Assembly (NCBI RefSeq): GCF_018130165.1
Contig: NZ_JAFCLZ010000008.1
Coordinates: forward strand, 186,001-250,000
DNA: 64,000 nucleotides
Source: Bradyrhizobium sp. JYMT SZCCT0180
Lineage (GTDB): Bacteria > Pseudomonadota > Alphaproteobacteria > Rhizobiales > Xanthobacteraceae
Direction of reading: 5' to 3'
The position numbers and the translations under genes are program-made. Positions 54,188 to 64,000 of this stretch are shown one piece after another. A model generated the notes under the pieces. That model saw only the letters and a program-made list of their open reading frames with translations. It was not told the origin of the DNA and searched no databases. How positions within the stretch are numbered: the stretch's first letter is position 1; the number at the start of each line of letters is the position of its first letter.

Positions 54188-55015
54188 ATGGCCAAGAAAA
54201 AACGCGAAGAGGCACATGGCGGTCACGGCTGGTTCGTGACGTTCGCCGATCTGATGGCGTTGCTGCTGGCCTTCTTCGTGATGCTGGTCGCGTTCTCCAG
54301 CCAGGACAAGGACAAGCTGAAGATCGTCGCCGGCTCGATGCGGGAAGCGTTCGGCGTGCAGACCGAAGTACGCTATTCCGGCATCGTCGAATCCGACGGC
54401 CTGCCGACGCGGCCTAAGCTGAAGAACACCGCTCACATTTCGCCGGAGGAATCCTCCGCCACGCCGACCCCGGACGACAAGGAGCGTTCCCGCGAAAGCG
54501 GCGCCCGCATCGCGGTCGATCGTGAGTTCGCGCTGGCTTCGGCGTCGTTGCGGCAGGCGTTGCAGGACCTGCCGGAACTGACCGAGATGTCCAAGCACAT
54601 CATGTTCGAGGAGACCAGCCAGGGCCTCAATCTCGAGATCGTCGATCAGGAAGGGCGGTCGATGTTTGCCGATGGCTCCAAGGTGCCCCATGACCGCACC
54701 CGGCGGCTGATCCAGAAGCTCGCGGTTCCGCTGAAGGCGACGCCGTTGAGATTATCGATCGTCGGTCATACGGCGGCGGGTTTCCTGCCGGCGCGAAGCG
54801 ACTATGGCGCGTTCGATCTTTCGGCCGACCGCGCCAACACGGTGCGTCAGATTCTGGAGCGCGAGGGCCTGCCGCCGTCGCACGTCTTTGCCGTATCCGG
54901 CAAGGCCGACAGTCAACCGCTGTTTCCCGATGATCCGACGTTGCCGGCAAACCGTCGCGTGACCATCACATTAATGCGCGAAAATCCACCGCTTCCACCT
55001 GGTCTGAAGCCGTAA
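54188..55015 (+). CDS. motB: Flagellar motor stator protein MotB
   Basis: A 275-residue protein. One N-terminal helix contains the proton-accepting Asp21 in FADLMALLLAFFVM. The C-terminal OmpA-like peptidoglycan-binding domain (about 150-265) has LSIVGHTA and SADRANTVRQIL. It anchors the stator to the cell wall. Paired with motA. Confidence 0.92.
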   Translation: MAKKKREEAHGGHGWFVTFADLMALLLAFFVMLVAFSSQDKDKLKIVAGSMREAFGVQTEVRYSGIVESDGLPTRPKLKNTAHISPEESSATPTPDDKERSRESGARIAVDREFALASASLRQALQDLPELTEMSKHIMFEETSQGLNLEIVDQEGRSMFADGSKVPHDRTRRLIQKLAVPLKATPLRLSIVGHTAAGFLPARSDYGAFDLSADRANTVRQILEREGLPPSHVFAVSGKADSQPLFPDDPTLPANRRVTITLMRENPPLPPGLKP

Positions 55016-55187
55016 TTCGTCACAACTACTATCTTACCTCTCGCATAGTGTGATGAAATTTGCTTTGCTTGGGTGCCGCACCCCCAGCGGTGCTATGCTC
55101 GCCAATGATTGACAGGCGACGCAGAAGCGTCGATAGCCGCCCGGATCAAATAACTGAGCAAATAACTGAGAGCGTGTTTCCCGCGTC

Positions 55188-57086
55188 ATGACTGTCAGCG
55201 CCACATCCACCGAGGCCCATGAGGGGCAGGTCACCTCAGGCTTTTGGGCCCTGACGCTGGGCAGCATCGGCGTGGTGTTTGGCGACATCGGCACGTCGCC
55301 GCTGTATGCCTTCCGCGAAGCCGTAACCCATGCGGCAGCGGGCGGGCCGGTGTCGCGCGAGATCGTGCTCGGCGTACTCTCCTTGATCCTGTGGTCGCTG
55401 TTCATCGTCGTGACGGTCAAATATGTGCTGCTGCTGCTGCGCGCCGACAATCATGGCGAGGGCGGCACGCTCTCCCTGATGGCGCTGGGTCAACGGGCGC
55501 TGGGCCGGCGCAGCTGGGTGTTGATGGCGCTGGGCGTCGTCGGCGCCTCGATGTTCATCGGCGATTCCATGATCACGCCGGCGATTTCGGTGTTGTCGGC
55601 GGTCGAAGGTCTCAAACTCGTCGCGCCGGCGCTCGACCATTATGTGGTCCCGCTGACGATCTTTATTCTGGTGCTGTTGTTCTCGGTGCAGAGCAGCGGC
55701 ACCGCGCGCGTCGCGTCGGCGTTCGGACCGGTCATGGTGGTCTGGTTCGCGACGCTGACGATTTTGGGCCTCATCCACATCAGCGACGATCCCACCGTTT
55801 TGCAGGCGATCAATCCCTATTACGCGATCCAGTTCGTGCTTTCGCACGGCATGATCGGACTGGTGACACTGGGCCTGGTGTTTCTGGCGGTGACCGGCGG
55901 CGAGGCGCTGTATGCGGACCTCGGGCATTTTGGACGCAAGCCGATTCAGGCCGGATGGTTCTATCTGGTGATGCCGGCGCTTCTGATCAATTACTTCGGG
56001 CAGGGCGCCCTGGTGCTGTCCAACCCGGCGGCGATCGTAAGCCCGTTCTACCGGCTGGCCCCCGAAATCCTGCTGCTCCCGCTGGTGGTGCTCGCGACGG
56101 CGGCCACGGTGATCGCGAGCCAGGCGGTGATCACGGGCGCCTATTCGCTGGTGCGGCAGGCGGTGCAACTCGGCCTGTTGCCGCGGTTCGAGGTTCGTTA
56201 CACCTCCGAGACCCATGCCGGGCAGATCTACCTGCCGCGGGTCAACCGGATGTTGCTGCTCGGCGTGATCCTGCTGGTGCTCCTGTTCCGCACCTCGAGC
56301 GGATTGGCGTCGGCCTACGGCATCGCCGTCTCCACCACCATGGTCGTCGACGGCATCATGGGCTTTGTCGTGATCTGGAAATTGTGGAACTGGCGCGCGG
56401 CGACAGCGGCCGCGTTGATCCTGCCGCTCGTCGTGGTCGATATGGCGTTCTTCACCGCCAACCTGTTGAAGCTGCTCGAAGGCGCCTGGGTGCCGCTGCT
56501 GTTCGGGGTGGCGATGGCGGTGATGATCTGGACCTGGCGCCGCGGCGCGGCGATCCTGATCGCCAAGACGAGGCGCATCGAGGTGCCGCTGATCGACCTG
56601 ATCAAGAGCCTCGAAAAGCGTCCGCCGCACATCGTCAAGGGCACTGCAGTGTTTTTGACCAGCGATCCGAATTTCGTGCCCACGGCGCTGCTGCATAATC
56701 TCAAGCACAACAAGGTGCTTCACGAGCACAATGTGATCGTGACGATCGAGACCGCACAGACGCCGCGCGTCGATCCGGCCGAACGCGTCAAGATGGAGAC
56801 CATCAGCGAAAAATTCGCCACCGTGCGGCTGCGCTTCGGTTTCATGGAGTCGCCGAACGTGCCCAAGGCGCTGGTGATCGCCCGCAAGCTCGGCTGGCAG
56901 TTCGACATCATGGCGACGTCGTTCTTCGTCTCGCGGCGCTCGCTGAAGCCGTCGGCGCAGTCGGGAATGCCGCAATGGCAGGACCACCTGTTCATCGCGA
57001 TGAGCCGGTCGGCCAACGATGCCACCGACTATTTCCAGATCCCGACCGGTCGCGTCGTCGAGGTCGGAACTCAGGTAACTATCTGA
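55188..57086 (+). CDS. kup: Low-affinity potassium transporter Kup, copy 1
   Basis: A 632-residue proton-coupled potassium uptake protein with 12 helices. [14 protein letters not shown] near residue 33 is the family hallmark; the C-terminal cytoplasmic domain ends [17 protein letters not shown] paralogue follows 153 bp downstream, sharing long identical stretches, so the pair arose by tandem duplication. Confidence 0.94.
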   Translation: MTVSATSTEAHEGQVTSGFWALTLGSIGVVFGDIGTSPLYAFREAVTHAAAGGPVSREIVLGVLSLILWSLFIVVTVKYVLLLLRADNHGEGGTLSLMALGQRALGRRSWVLMALGVVGASMFIGDSMITPAISVLSAVEGLKLVAPALDHYVVPLTIFILVLLFSVQSSGTARVASAFGPVMVVWFATLTILGLIHISDDPTVLQAINPYYAIQFVLSHGMIGLVTLGLVFLAVTGGEALYADLGHFGRKPIQAGWFYLVMPALLINYFGQGALVLSNPAAIVSPFYRLAPEILLLPLVVLATAATVIASQAVITGAYSLVRQAVQLGLLPRFEVRYTSETHAGQIYLPRVNRMLLLGVILLVLLFRTSSGLASAYGIAVSTTMVVDGIMGFVVIWKLWNWRAATAAALILPLVVVDMAFFTANLLKLLEGAWVPLLFGVAMAVMIWTWRRGAAILIAKTRRIEVPLIDLIKSLEKRPPHIVKGTAVFLTSDPNFVPTALLHNLKHNKVLHEHNVIVTIETAQTPRVDPAERVKMETISEKFATVRLRFGFMESPNVPKALVIARKLGWQFDIMATSFFVSRRSLKPSAQSGMPQWQDHLFIAMSRSANDATDYFQIPTGRVVEVGTQVTI

Positions 57087-57239
57087 TTATCTAACGAAAA
57101 TTCGGTCTGTTAGCTTCCTAGAACCCATGCGCGGAATGCATATCGGAGGCCTGAATTCAGGCTAACCTATGCATTCGCGACAGGAGTATAGGCCTGCACT
57201 TCGTTATTGTGCAGTGCGGCAAAACCCGGGGCCTGTCCG

Positions 57240-59171
57240 ATGTCATCCCAGATTGCGATTACCGCGGCGGAAGCGCCCGCGGCCAACGGGCATGGGGAAG
57301 CGCACTGCACCGCCGGCTTCAAGGCGCTGATGCTGGGCTGCATCGGCGTGGTCTATGGCGACATCGGCACCAGCCCGCTCTACGCGCTGCGCGGGGCCAT
57401 TGTGGCCGCGAGCGGCAGCACAAGCAGCGCCGATCCTCAGGCGGTCCTCGGCGTTCTCTCGCTGATCCTGTGGGCGCTGGTCGTCGTGGTGACGCTGAAA
57501 TACGTCGTCATCCTGCTGCGTGCGGACAACAACGGCGAAGGCGGAACGCTGGCGCTGATGGCGCTGGCGCAGCGCGGCGTCAGCAACAGCAAGGGCGCCG
57601 CCGCGATCGTACTGCTCGGGATCATCAGCGGCGCGTTGTTTTACGGCGATGCCGTGATCACGCCGGCGTTATCCGTGCTGTCGGCGATCGAAGGCATCAA
57701 GCTCGTCACTTCGACATTCGACCACTATGTCGTGCCGCTCACGGTGATCATTCTGATCGTGCTGTTCGCGGTTCAGTCGCGCGGCACCGCGCGGGTCGCC
57801 ACGTTCTTCGGGCCGGTGATGTGCGTCTGGTTCGCGGTCATCGCGGTTGCCGCTCTGCCGCAGATCATGCGTCATCCCGAAGTGCTGCTGGCGCTCAACC
57901 CGTTCCATGCGGTTTCCTTCATGACCCATCATGGCGTGATCGGCTTCGTGACGCTTGGCGCGGTGTTTCTCGCCGTCACCGGCGCGGAAGCGCTCTACGC
58001 CGATCTCGGCCATTTCGGCAAACGGCCGATCCAGACCGCCTGGCTCTCCATCGTGCTGCCGTCGCTGGCGCTGAATTACCTCGGGCAGGGCGCGCTCCTG
58101 ATCGGAGATCCCAAGGCCATCGAGAACCCGTTCTTCCTGATGTTCCCGGACTGGGCGCTGATCCCGATGGTGGCGCTTGCTACGCTCGCGACCGTGATCG
58201 CGAGCCAGGCCGTCATCACCGGCGCCTATTCGCTGACGCGCACCGCGATCCAGCTCGGCCTGATGCCGCGGTTTGAAATCCGCCACACCTCGGAGTCGCA
58301 TTCCGGCCAGATCTACATTCCGCGCATCAATCTGCTGCTGTTCATTTCGGTGATTCTGCTAGTGCTGCTGTTCCGCTCCTCCAGCGCACTGGCCTCGGCT
58401 TATGGGATTTCCGTGACCGGGACCATGGTCGTCACGGCGATGATGGGTTTTGTCGTGATCTGGCGGGTCTGGAAATGGTCGGCGGTGGCGGCCGCCGCGC
58501 TGATCGCGCCGTTCCTGTTCCTCGATCTCACCTTCCTTGCGGCCAATCTGCTGAAGGTGTTCGAAGGCGGCTGGGTGCCGCTGGCGCTGGGCGGCATCGT
58601 GATGCTGCTGATGTATACGTGGCGGCGCGGCAGCCGGCTGTTGTTCGAGAAATCGCGCAAGCTGGAATTCCCGCTGGTCGAGCTGGCGGCGATGCTGGAA
58701 AAACGGCCGCCGCAACGGGTGCCCGGTACGGCGGTGTTCCTGACCAGCGACCCCGAGAGCGCGCCGACCGCGCTGATGCACAGCCTGAAGCATTACAAGG
58801 TGCTGCACGAAAAGAACGTCATTCTCACCATCGAAACCGCGCCGACGCCGCGGATCGATGATTCCGAACGGATCCGGATGGAGCAACTGAGCGAGACCTT
58901 CTCCACGATGACGCTGCGGTTCGGCTTCATGGAGCAGCCCAACGTGCCGCGAACGCTGGCGCTCGCCCGCAAGCTCGGCTGGCAGTTCGACATCATGGCG
59001 ACGTCGTTTTTCCTGTCCCGCCGCGCGCTCAAGCCGGCCGCGCATTCGGGCATGCCGCGCTGGCAGGATCATTTGTTCATCGCGCTGAGCCGCAGCTCCA
59101 ACGACGCCACCGACTATTTCCAGATCCCGACCGGGCGCGTGGTCGAGGTGGGAACGCAGGTGACGATCTAG
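57240..59171 (+). CDS. kup: Low-affinity potassium transporter Kup, copy 2
   Basis: A 643-residue Kup paralogue with [14 protein letters not shown] near residue 40 and the same C-terminal [17 protein letters not shown] start at MSSQIAITA (57240) because upstream in-frame codons (from a TTG at 57207) give Cys-rich residues unlike the family. Different spacers suggest separate promoters. Confidence 0.94.
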   Translation: MSSQIAITAAEAPAANGHGEAHCTAGFKALMLGCIGVVYGDIGTSPLYALRGAIVAASGSTSSADPQAVLGVLSLILWALVVVVTLKYVVILLRADNNGEGGTLALMALAQRGVSNSKGAAAIVLLGIISGALFYGDAVITPALSVLSAIEGIKLVTSTFDHYVVPLTVIILIVLFAVQSRGTARVATFFGPVMCVWFAVIAVAALPQIMRHPEVLLALNPFHAVSFMTHHGVIGFVTLGAVFLAVTGAEALYADLGHFGKRPIQTAWLSIVLPSLALNYLGQGALLIGDPKAIENPFFLMFPDWALIPMVALATLATVIASQAVITGAYSLTRTAIQLGLMPRFEIRHTSESHSGQIYIPRINLLLFISVILLVLLFRSSSALASAYGISVTGTMVVTAMMGFVVIWRVWKWSAVAAAALIAPFLFLDLTFLAANLLKVFEGGWVPLALGGIVMLLMYTWRRGSRLLFEKSRKLEFPLVELAAMLEKRPPQRVPGTAVFLTSDPESAPTALMHSLKHYKVLHEKNVILTIETAPTPRIDDSERIRMEQLSETFSTMTLRFGFMEQPNVPRTLALARKLGWQFDIMATSFFLSRRALKPAAHSGMPRWQDHLFIALSRSSNDATDYFQIPTGRVVEVGTQVTI

Positions 59172-59235
59172 GCGCTGCGATTTGCTATAACGTCCGCGCG
59201 CGAGACTCGCGTCCCGCCGCTGGATCACATGTCAC

Positions 59236-59691
59236 ATGGCTGCTGCTGCCATTCACCGCCTGGCTAAGTTCGACGATGCGGCGCTTCTGTTCGAGGTGCG
59301 GCGACGATCGATCCTTGAACTGGCGCCGCCTAAAATGCCGGTCGCGGACGCCGAGGCGTGGGCGAAGAAGCTCGCGCCTGCCGGAATGGAGCGGAAGCTG
59401 CGCGACCTGGAAATTTGGATTGCCGAACTGGATGGTGTCGTGGCCGGGTGGGGCGCCATCCACGGCGACGTCCTGGAGGGGCTGTACACGGCCCCCGAAT
59501 ATGCCGGGAAAGGCGTCGGCGCCGGGTTACTTGATCGGCTCGAAGCGCTGATGCGTGGACGCGGCTTTGAGGTGGTTCGCGCCGAAGCAAGCACAAATGC
59601 CAAGGGATTCTACCTGCGACGGGGGTACAGGGTGACCGGTCCGCAAACGCCGGTCGGGGCCTGGCCGATAGCAAGGCAACTTCTGCCCTGA
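59236..59691 (+). CDS. GNAT family N-acetyltransferase
   Basis: A 151-residue acetyltransferase with LEGLYTAPEYAGKGVGAGLL, in which GKGVGAG is the acetyl-CoA loop, and KGFYLRRGYRVTG at the end. Its substrate is unknown. It stands between kup and the rhodanese gene. Confidence 0.85.
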   Translation: MAAAAIHRLAKFDDAALLFEVRRRSILELAPPKMPVADAEAWAKKLAPAGMERKLRDLEIWIAELDGVVAGWGAIHGDVLEGLYTAPEYAGKGVGAGLLDRLEALMRGRGFEVVRAEASTNAKGFYLRRGYRVTGPQTPVGAWPIARQLLP

Positions 59692-59859
59692 AAACACCGC
59701 CGCGAGAGAATAAATGGCGCCATGCGCGGGGGCCGCGTGACCCCGTTTCGGTGGCCCATTAAACCGTTCGCAGCGCTTGATTTTCGCCGCGCCAGAGGCG
59801 AGTTTGGCGCCCGGCTGGCGGGCGGGACCCCTCAAAGCAGGATGTCGGGAGGATATTAC

Positions 59860-60189
59860 GTGGCGGACCATCAGGTGCACGATTTGACGCCGGAAGATGT
59901 CGCAAAGGGGATGGCGGAGGGACGCTATCTGCTCGTCGACGTGCGCGAGCCGAATGAGGTCGCCGTGGAAGCCTATCCCGGCGGCGTGGTGGTTCCGCTG
60001 CAGTCGTTCGATCCGGCGGCCATTCCGGACCCCAAGGGCAAGCAGGTGGTGTTCGCCTGCCGCTCCGGCAAGCGCTCGGTGACGGCGTCACTGGCGGCGC
60101 AGGCCGCGGGGCTTCCCTATGACAAGCATTTGGCGGGCGGCATCATCGGCTGGAAGGCTGCGGGATTGCAGACCAAGGCCGGCGGCTGA
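59860..60189 (+). CDS. Rhodanese-like protein
   Basis: A 109-residue single-domain rhodanese with the active loop CRSGKR (Cys67 to Arg72) that carries a persulfide. The start is placed at a GTG with GGGAGG seven bases upstream; an in-frame ATG at 59842 would add six residues. An aminotransferase gene follows 25 bp later. Confidence 0.85.
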   Translation: MADHQVHDLTPEDVAKGMAEGRYLLVDVREPNEVAVEAYPGGVVVPLQSFDPAAIPDPKGKQVVFACRSGKRSVTASLAAQAAGLPYDKHLAGGIIGWKAAGLQTKAGG

Positions 60190-60214
60190 GTTTTCCAGGG
60201 ACTGCTTTGAAAAA

Positions 60215-61384
60215 ATGACCTCCATGAACAAGGTCTTCGCCGACCTTCCCGTCACCGTCTTCGAGGCGATGTCGCAAGCCGCGCGCGACAACAACGCCAT
60301 CAACCTCGGCCAGGGTTTTCCTGATGATCCCGGGCCTGAGGATATCAGGCGCGCCGCCGCGGACGCCTCGATCAACGGCTACAACCAATACCCGTCGATG
60401 ATGGGTATTCCGGAACTGCGGCAGGCGATCGCCTCTCACTATGGACGTTGGCACGGCCTCTCGCTTGATCCGATGAGCGAAGTGATGGTGACGTCGGGCG
60501 GCACCGAGGCGTTGACGTCGTCCATTCTTGCCGTCGTCGAGCCCGGCGATGAGGTCGTCTGCTTCCAGCCGGTCTATGACAGCTACCTGCCGATCATCCG
60601 GCAGGCCGGCGGCATCCCGCGGCTGTTGCGCCTCGAGCCGCCGGACTGGCGGCTCAGCGAGGAGATGCTGCGCAGCGTCTTCAACCACAAGACCAAGGCA
60701 GTGCTGTTCAACAACCCGCTCAATCCGGCTGCCGTGGTCTATCCGCGCGAGGACCTCGAATTGCTGGCGAGGTTCTGCCAGGAGTTCGACACCATCGCGA
60801 TCTGCGACGAGGTCTGGGAGCATGTTACCTTCGACGGCCGCGAGCATATCCCGCTGATCACGATCCCCGGCATGCGCGACCGCACCATCAAGGTCGGCAG
60901 CGCGGGCAAGATCTTTTCGCTGACGGGGTGGAAGATCGGCTTTGTCTGCGCCGCGCCACCGCTGCTGCGCGTGGCCGCGAAGGTGCACCAGTTTCTCACC
61001 TTCACGACGGCGCCCAATTTGCAGGCCGCCGTCGCCTACGGTCTCGACAAGCCGGCCGAGTATTTTTACGACATGCGCAAGGAACTGGCGCGGAGCAGGG
61101 ATCGCCTGACCAAGGGGCTCGAGAGCATCGGCTTTCCTGTCCTGAAATCACAAGGCACTTATTTCCTGACCGTCGACCTGTCGCCGCTCGGACTCAACGA
61201 GACCGACGTGCAGTTTTGCCACCGCATCGTGAACGACTACAAAGTCGCGGCGATCCCGGTGTCGGCCTTTTACGAACAGGATGCCGTGACGTCGGTGGTG
61301 CGTTTCTGTTTCTCCAAGAAGGACGCCACGCTGGATACCGCGCTGGAGCGTCTGTCGGACGCGGTACACCGCCGGAAGAGGTAG
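60215..61384 (+). CDS. PLP-dependent aminotransferase (class I/II)
   Basis: A 389-residue fold-type I aminotransferase. The PLP lysine is Lys232 in SAGKIFSLTGW, with NNPLNPAAVV and CDEVWEH as substrate and PLP-ring contacts. The pattern resembles kynurenine/methionine aminotransferases (YbdL-like). Linked to the rhodanese upstream and, five bases on, to the binding protein, suggesting sulfur- or aromatic-amino-acid metabolism. Confidence 0.9.
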   Translation: MTSMNKVFADLPVTVFEAMSQAARDNNAINLGQGFPDDPGPEDIRRAAADASINGYNQYPSMMGIPELRQAIASHYGRWHGLSLDPMSEVMVTSGGTEALTSSILAVVEPGDEVVCFQPVYDSYLPIIRQAGGIPRLLRLEPPDWRLSEEMLRSVFNHKTKAVLFNNPLNPAAVVYPREDLELLARFCQEFDTIAICDEVWEHVTFDGREHIPLITIPGMRDRTIKVGSAGKIFSLTGWKIGFVCAAPPLLRVAAKVHQFLTFTTAPNLQAAVAYGLDKPAEYFYDMRKELARSRDRLTKGLESIGFPVLKSQGTYFLTVDLSPLGLNETDVQFCHRIVNDYKVAAIPVSAFYEQDAVTSVVRFCFSKKDATLDTALERLSDAVHRRKR

Positions 61385-61389
61385 ACGAG

Positions 61390-62496
61390 ATGCGCGAGCG
61401 GACCCGCAATGTCGTCGGTTTCATTGCCGCGGTTGCCGCGATCCTGTCGTTGTCGCCGGCGCGGGCTGAAGAGCGCACGGTCAATTTCTACAATTGGTCG
61501 AACTACATGGCGCCCGGCGTGCTGGAGGATTTCACCAAGGAAACCGGCATCAAGGTGGTTTACGACACGTTCGACGCCAACGAGACGCTGGAGACGCGGC
61601 TGCTCGCCGGAAAATCCGGCTACGACGTCGTCGTTCCCACCGGCTATTTCCTGCAGCGCCAGATCACGGCCAAGGTTTTCCTCAAGCTCGACAAGTCGAA
61701 ACTGCCCAACCTCGCCAACGCCTGGCCGGTGGTGACGAACCAGCTCGCGACCTACGATCCCGGCAATAATTACGGCGCCAACTACATGTGGGGCACCACC
61801 GGGATCGGCTACAACGTCAAAACGGCGCAGAAGATTTTGGGCGCTGACGCCAAGATCGACAGCTGGGACATCGTCTTCAAGCCGGAGAACCTCGCAAAAT
61901 TTAGGGATTGCGGCATCCACATGCTGGATTCCGCCGACGACATCCTGCCCGCGGCGCTGAGCTATCTCGGTATCGATCCGAACTCGACCAAGCAGGCCGA
62001 TCTGGAAAAGGCAGCCGATCTCGTCGCCAGGATCAGGCCGTATGTCCGCAAGTTTCACTCGTCGGAATATCTGGGCGCGCTGGCGTCGGGTGAAATCTGC
62101 TTCGTGGTCGGCTGGTCGGGCGACATCATGCAGGCGCGCAGCCGCGCGGCGGAGGCCAGGAACGATGTCGAGATCGGCTACACCATCCCGAAAGAGGGCG
62201 CGCAGATGTTCTTCGACAATCTCGCGATCCCGGCCGACGCCAGGAACGTCGCGGAAGCCTATCAGCTGATCGACTACCTCTACCGCCCGGAGATCGCGGC
62301 CAAGAACTCGGATTTCCTGTCCTACGCCAACGGCAATCTGGCGAGCCAGAAGCTGGTCGATCCCAAAATCCTGGGCGACAAGAACATCTATCCGGATGAG
62401 GCGATCCAGAAAAAGCTGTTCGTGATCAACGCTCGCGATCCCGCGACCCAGCGCATCATCAACCGGCTATGGACCCGGGTGAAGACCGGGAAGTAG
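61390..62496 (+). CDS. Spermidine/putrescine-type periplasmic binding protein (PotF/PotD-like)
   Basis: A 368-residue protein with a signal peptide (about 1-26, ARAEE) and the polyamine-binder pattern VNFYNWSNYMAPGVLEDF. Acidic and aromatic residues typical of polyamine sites (YNWSNY, WGTTGIGYN, GWSGDIMQA) are present. No potABC genes follow, so it may use a transporter elsewhere. It lies 5 bp after the aminotransferase gene. Confidence 0.9.
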   Translation: MRERTRNVVGFIAAVAAILSLSPARAEERTVNFYNWSNYMAPGVLEDFTKETGIKVVYDTFDANETLETRLLAGKSGYDVVVPTGYFLQRQITAKVFLKLDKSKLPNLANAWPVVTNQLATYDPGNNYGANYMWGTTGIGYNVKTAQKILGADAKIDSWDIVFKPENLAKFRDCGIHMLDSADDILPAALSYLGIDPNSTKQADLEKAADLVARIRPYVRKFHSSEYLGALASGEICFVVGWSGDIMQARSRAAEARNDVEIGYTIPKEGAQMFFDNLAIPADARNVAEAYQLIDYLYRPEIAAKNSDFLSYANGNLASQKLVDPKILGDKNIYPDEAIQKKLFVINARDPATQRIINRLWTRVKTGK

Positions 62497-62622
62497 AATC
62501 TATCGGCACGATCGCGCGGCGAAATATTACGGGTCAGCCTTCACGAGAAAAGTCGGACCGTCACAACAGCTGATTAGACACAGATCTGAATTCGCCCGAT
62601 AAGCGGCGATGTTCATTCGCAT

Positions 62623-63552
62623 TTGCCGCTAATGCCTGGTCCTTTGGCCGTTCCGTCCCCCGGCGATCTCCAGTTCATTGCTCGCCACGCACTAAAGACT
62701 CCTTTGCGAACCTCGCCCGTGCTGGACGCGCAGGTCGGGCGGATGATCCACGTCAAGGATGAGACCGTTCAACGCAGCGGATCGTTCAAATTTCGCGGTG
62801 CCGTACTTGGGGTAGGAAACGCCGAGCGAGGTGTTGTTGCTGCCGGAGCCGGAAATTTTCCAATCGCGGTTGGTTTGGCGGCTCAGGTGCTCAACAAACC
62901 AGCCTGTCTGATGATGCCGAGCGACGCACCAGATCTCAAACGAGATCAGGCGCGGAAAACCGGAGCTGAGATAAAGCTCGCCGAGCGGTCGGAGTTGACT
63001 GCACGTGCGCAGATGGAAGCGCGAGGACGCGGTTGGCGTAACCTGCATGCCTTCGAAGATATCGAGATGATTGCGGGAAGCTATACGCTTGGTTCCGAGG
63101 TGGCAGCCGCCATTGAGGCGAGCAGTACTGCTTCCGATGCGGTGGTCGTGGCCTGCGGTGGTGGCGGACTGGCTGCGGGTGTGACTCTTGCGCTGCGGTC
63201 GCGGTCTATTTCCGCTGCGATCTATGTTGTCGAGCCGGCCACCCACCGACGATATGCCCGGGCACGCGAAGCGGGGATGCCGGTCCGGATCGAACCTTCA
63301 GGGGATACGATATGCGATGCGCTGCGCTCGCGTCAGATCGGGACGCGCGCATTCGAAATCCTGGAACGGTCGAACGTCCGGGTGTGTGCGGTCGATGACC
63401 AGCTTGTGCAGGGTGCAATGGCGCTGCTCCACGAGACATGCGGCATCCGGGCGGAGCCGAGCGGAGCGTTGGCGATGGGAGCGGTCCTCGCAGGCGCCAT
63501 CGGCAGCGAGCATTCGCGCGTATGGGTCATTGCTTGCGGAGGAAACGTGTAG
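62623..63552 (+). CDS. PLP-dependent threonine/serine dehydratase-like enzyme
   Basis: A 309-residue fold-type II PLP enzyme. The cofactor lysine is Lys56 in SGSFKFRGA, and VVACGGGGLAAG is the phosphate loop. It is shorter than catabolic threonine dehydratases and has no ACT domain. Dehydration or racemisation of a hydroxyamino acid is likely; substrate unknown. Less GC-biased codon use than the preceding housekeeping genes is visible by eye. Confidence 0.82.
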   Translation: MPLMPGPLAVPSPGDLQFIARHALKTPLRTSPVLDAQVGRMIHVKDETVQRSGSFKFRGAVLGVGNAERGVVAAGAGNFPIAVGLAAQVLNKPACLMMPSDAPDLKRDQARKTGAEIKLAERSELTARAQMEARGRGWRNLHAFEDIEMIAGSYTLGSEVAAAIEASSTASDAVVVACGGGGLAAGVTLALRSRSISAAIYVVEPATHRRYARAREAGMPVRIEPSGDTICDALRSRQIGTRAFEILERSNVRVCAVDDQLVQGAMALLHETCGIRAEPSGALAMGAVLAGAIGSEHSRVWVIACGGNV

Positions 63553-63670
63553 GGTGCCGTCGGTAATGGAGGGGATACACGTGCGTGGAAATACATGCCG
63601 TTGTCGGCAAGATTTTCCGGTGTGAAACTTCTTTCGCGGACAGGACACCAGCAGTTTCAGGCATTTCCGC

Positions 63671-63687
63671 TTGGCACGGTGATTGCT
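63671..63687 (+). promoter_or_regulatory. Sigma-54 promoter
   Basis: TTGGCACGGTGATTGCT matches YTGGCACG-N4-TTGCW at every position. The -24 GG is at 63673-63674 and the -12 GC at 63685-63686, giving a start of transcription near 63698, about 21 bases before the ATG at 63719. Confidence 0.7.
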
Positions 63688-63718
63688 TCCACCCTTGTTG
63701 CTGCGGAAGGGTGTATCG

Positions 63719-64000
63719 ATGATTACGAGTATGGCTGGTGCCGGGAGCTATTTGCGTCCCGCGCAAACCTTATCGACGACGGTGTTGACGCGGGCCGACG
63801 CGTTACCTGTGCCCGAGGCAGATGCAAGCTCGGAAAAAGCGAAGCCGGGTATTCCGGTTTCGGACCTGAAGCAGCTCGACACATCAGGACTGAAGGCCGT
63901 CTCGATCAAGGACCATCCCGAGCTGCGCGACCGGATGGCGATGATGTGGTTAGCGACGCAAGCCGCTAACGCCGCCGCCGCCACCGATGTGCCCGACAAT
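63719..64000 (+). CDS. Partial hypothetical protein running off the window
   Basis: An open frame starting MITSMAGAGSYLRPAQTLST continues for 94 codons to the window edge without a stop. GGAAGGG lies about eight bases before the ATG and a consensus sigma-54 promoter is just upstream, which together favour this frame over an alternative at 63595-63969. The visible part is Ala/Asp/Lys-rich and lacks a signal peptide or family motif. Expression probably needs an enhancer-binding activator. Confidence 0.6.
   Translation, partial: MITSMAGAGSYLRPAQTLSTTVLTRADALPVPEADASSEKAKPGIPVSDLKQLDTSGLKAVSIKDHPELRDRMAMMWLATQAANAAAATDVPDN

Noticed and set aside
55236..56987. 583-codon frame on the minus strand opposite kup copy 1
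   Set aside because: A compositional shadow of kup (His/Arg/Gln-rich), with no start signal or family match.
63595..63969. 124-codon plus-strand frame near the window end
   Set aside because: It begins before the sigma-54 promoter and overlaps the frame at 63719, which has a ribosome binding site immediately downstream of that promoter.

Overview
The window is high-GC alphaproteobacterial DNA that looks like a Bradyrhizobium or close Nitrobacteraceae chromosome. I base this on protein style (DUF2865, DUF3551, DUF1289 and DUF2059 proteins, plant-type class II DAHP synthase, tandem kup genes, many TRAP/TTT binding proteins), on an FNR/FixK-type box and a sigma-54-type promoter, and on several families of palindromic intergenic repeats that I associate with this group. 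No database search was possible, so the genus is an inference. I see no tRNA, rRNA, CRISPR array, intact insertion sequence or prophage.

Layout. 0.2-9.5 kb is an amine/amino-acid catabolic block: two DadA/PuuB-like FAD oxidoreductases, a two-domain acetyltransferase, a D-threonine-aldolase-like PLP enzyme, an aldehyde dehydrogenase, alanine dehydrogenase and a GlcD-type FAD oxidase. A degraded copy of the 3' end of the first oxidoreductase and its downstream spacer lies in front of ald, so the block has been rearranged. 9.6-10.2 kb is a truncated membrane domain of an adenylate cyclase. 10.4-14.7 kb has dusA and a complete TRAP transporter (dctPQM). 14.8-17.2 kb is a minus-strand histidine kinase/DUF1289/retropepsin group. 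17.5-20.4 kb has a beta-hydroxyacid dehydrogenase, a VOC protein and Mrp. 20.5-25.2 kb is a second TRAP locus with two tandem Tat-exported binding proteins facing one dctQM pair. 25.6-31.1 kb has moaA, a lipoprotein, a Gph-type phosphatase, rpiA, a DUF2059 protein and glutathione reductase.

31.2-35.9 kb is the accessory-looking part: DUF3551, a c-type cytochrome, two very small membrane proteins, and three short peptides that share a RELxxxELxxVSGG double-glycine leader. Each of these is preceded, 80-89 nt upstream of its start, by a CRP-like TGTGA-N6-TCACA-type palindrome. A 75-aa protein follows one of them, a 24-bp tandem repeat lies upstream of another, and long dispersed repeats follow. 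No peptidase/ABC exporter for these peptides is in the window. This is the best candidate for an undescribed system.

35.9-64 kb is mostly housekeeping: alpha/beta hydrolase, class II DAHP synthase, dgkA, nadE, DUF2865; cysS, a 37-aa membrane peptide, a GNAT and cimA with overlapping or nearly touching ends; a LOG protein; an Atm1-type ABC exporter followed by psd and pssA (phosphatidylethanolamine synthesis); RraA-like protein with a Bug-type binding protein; motA-motB; two kup genes; rhodanese, aminotransferase and a polyamine-type binding protein; and a threonine-dehydratase-like enzyme. The last gene, cut by the window edge, has a consensus sigma-54 promoter 32 bp upstream of its start codon.
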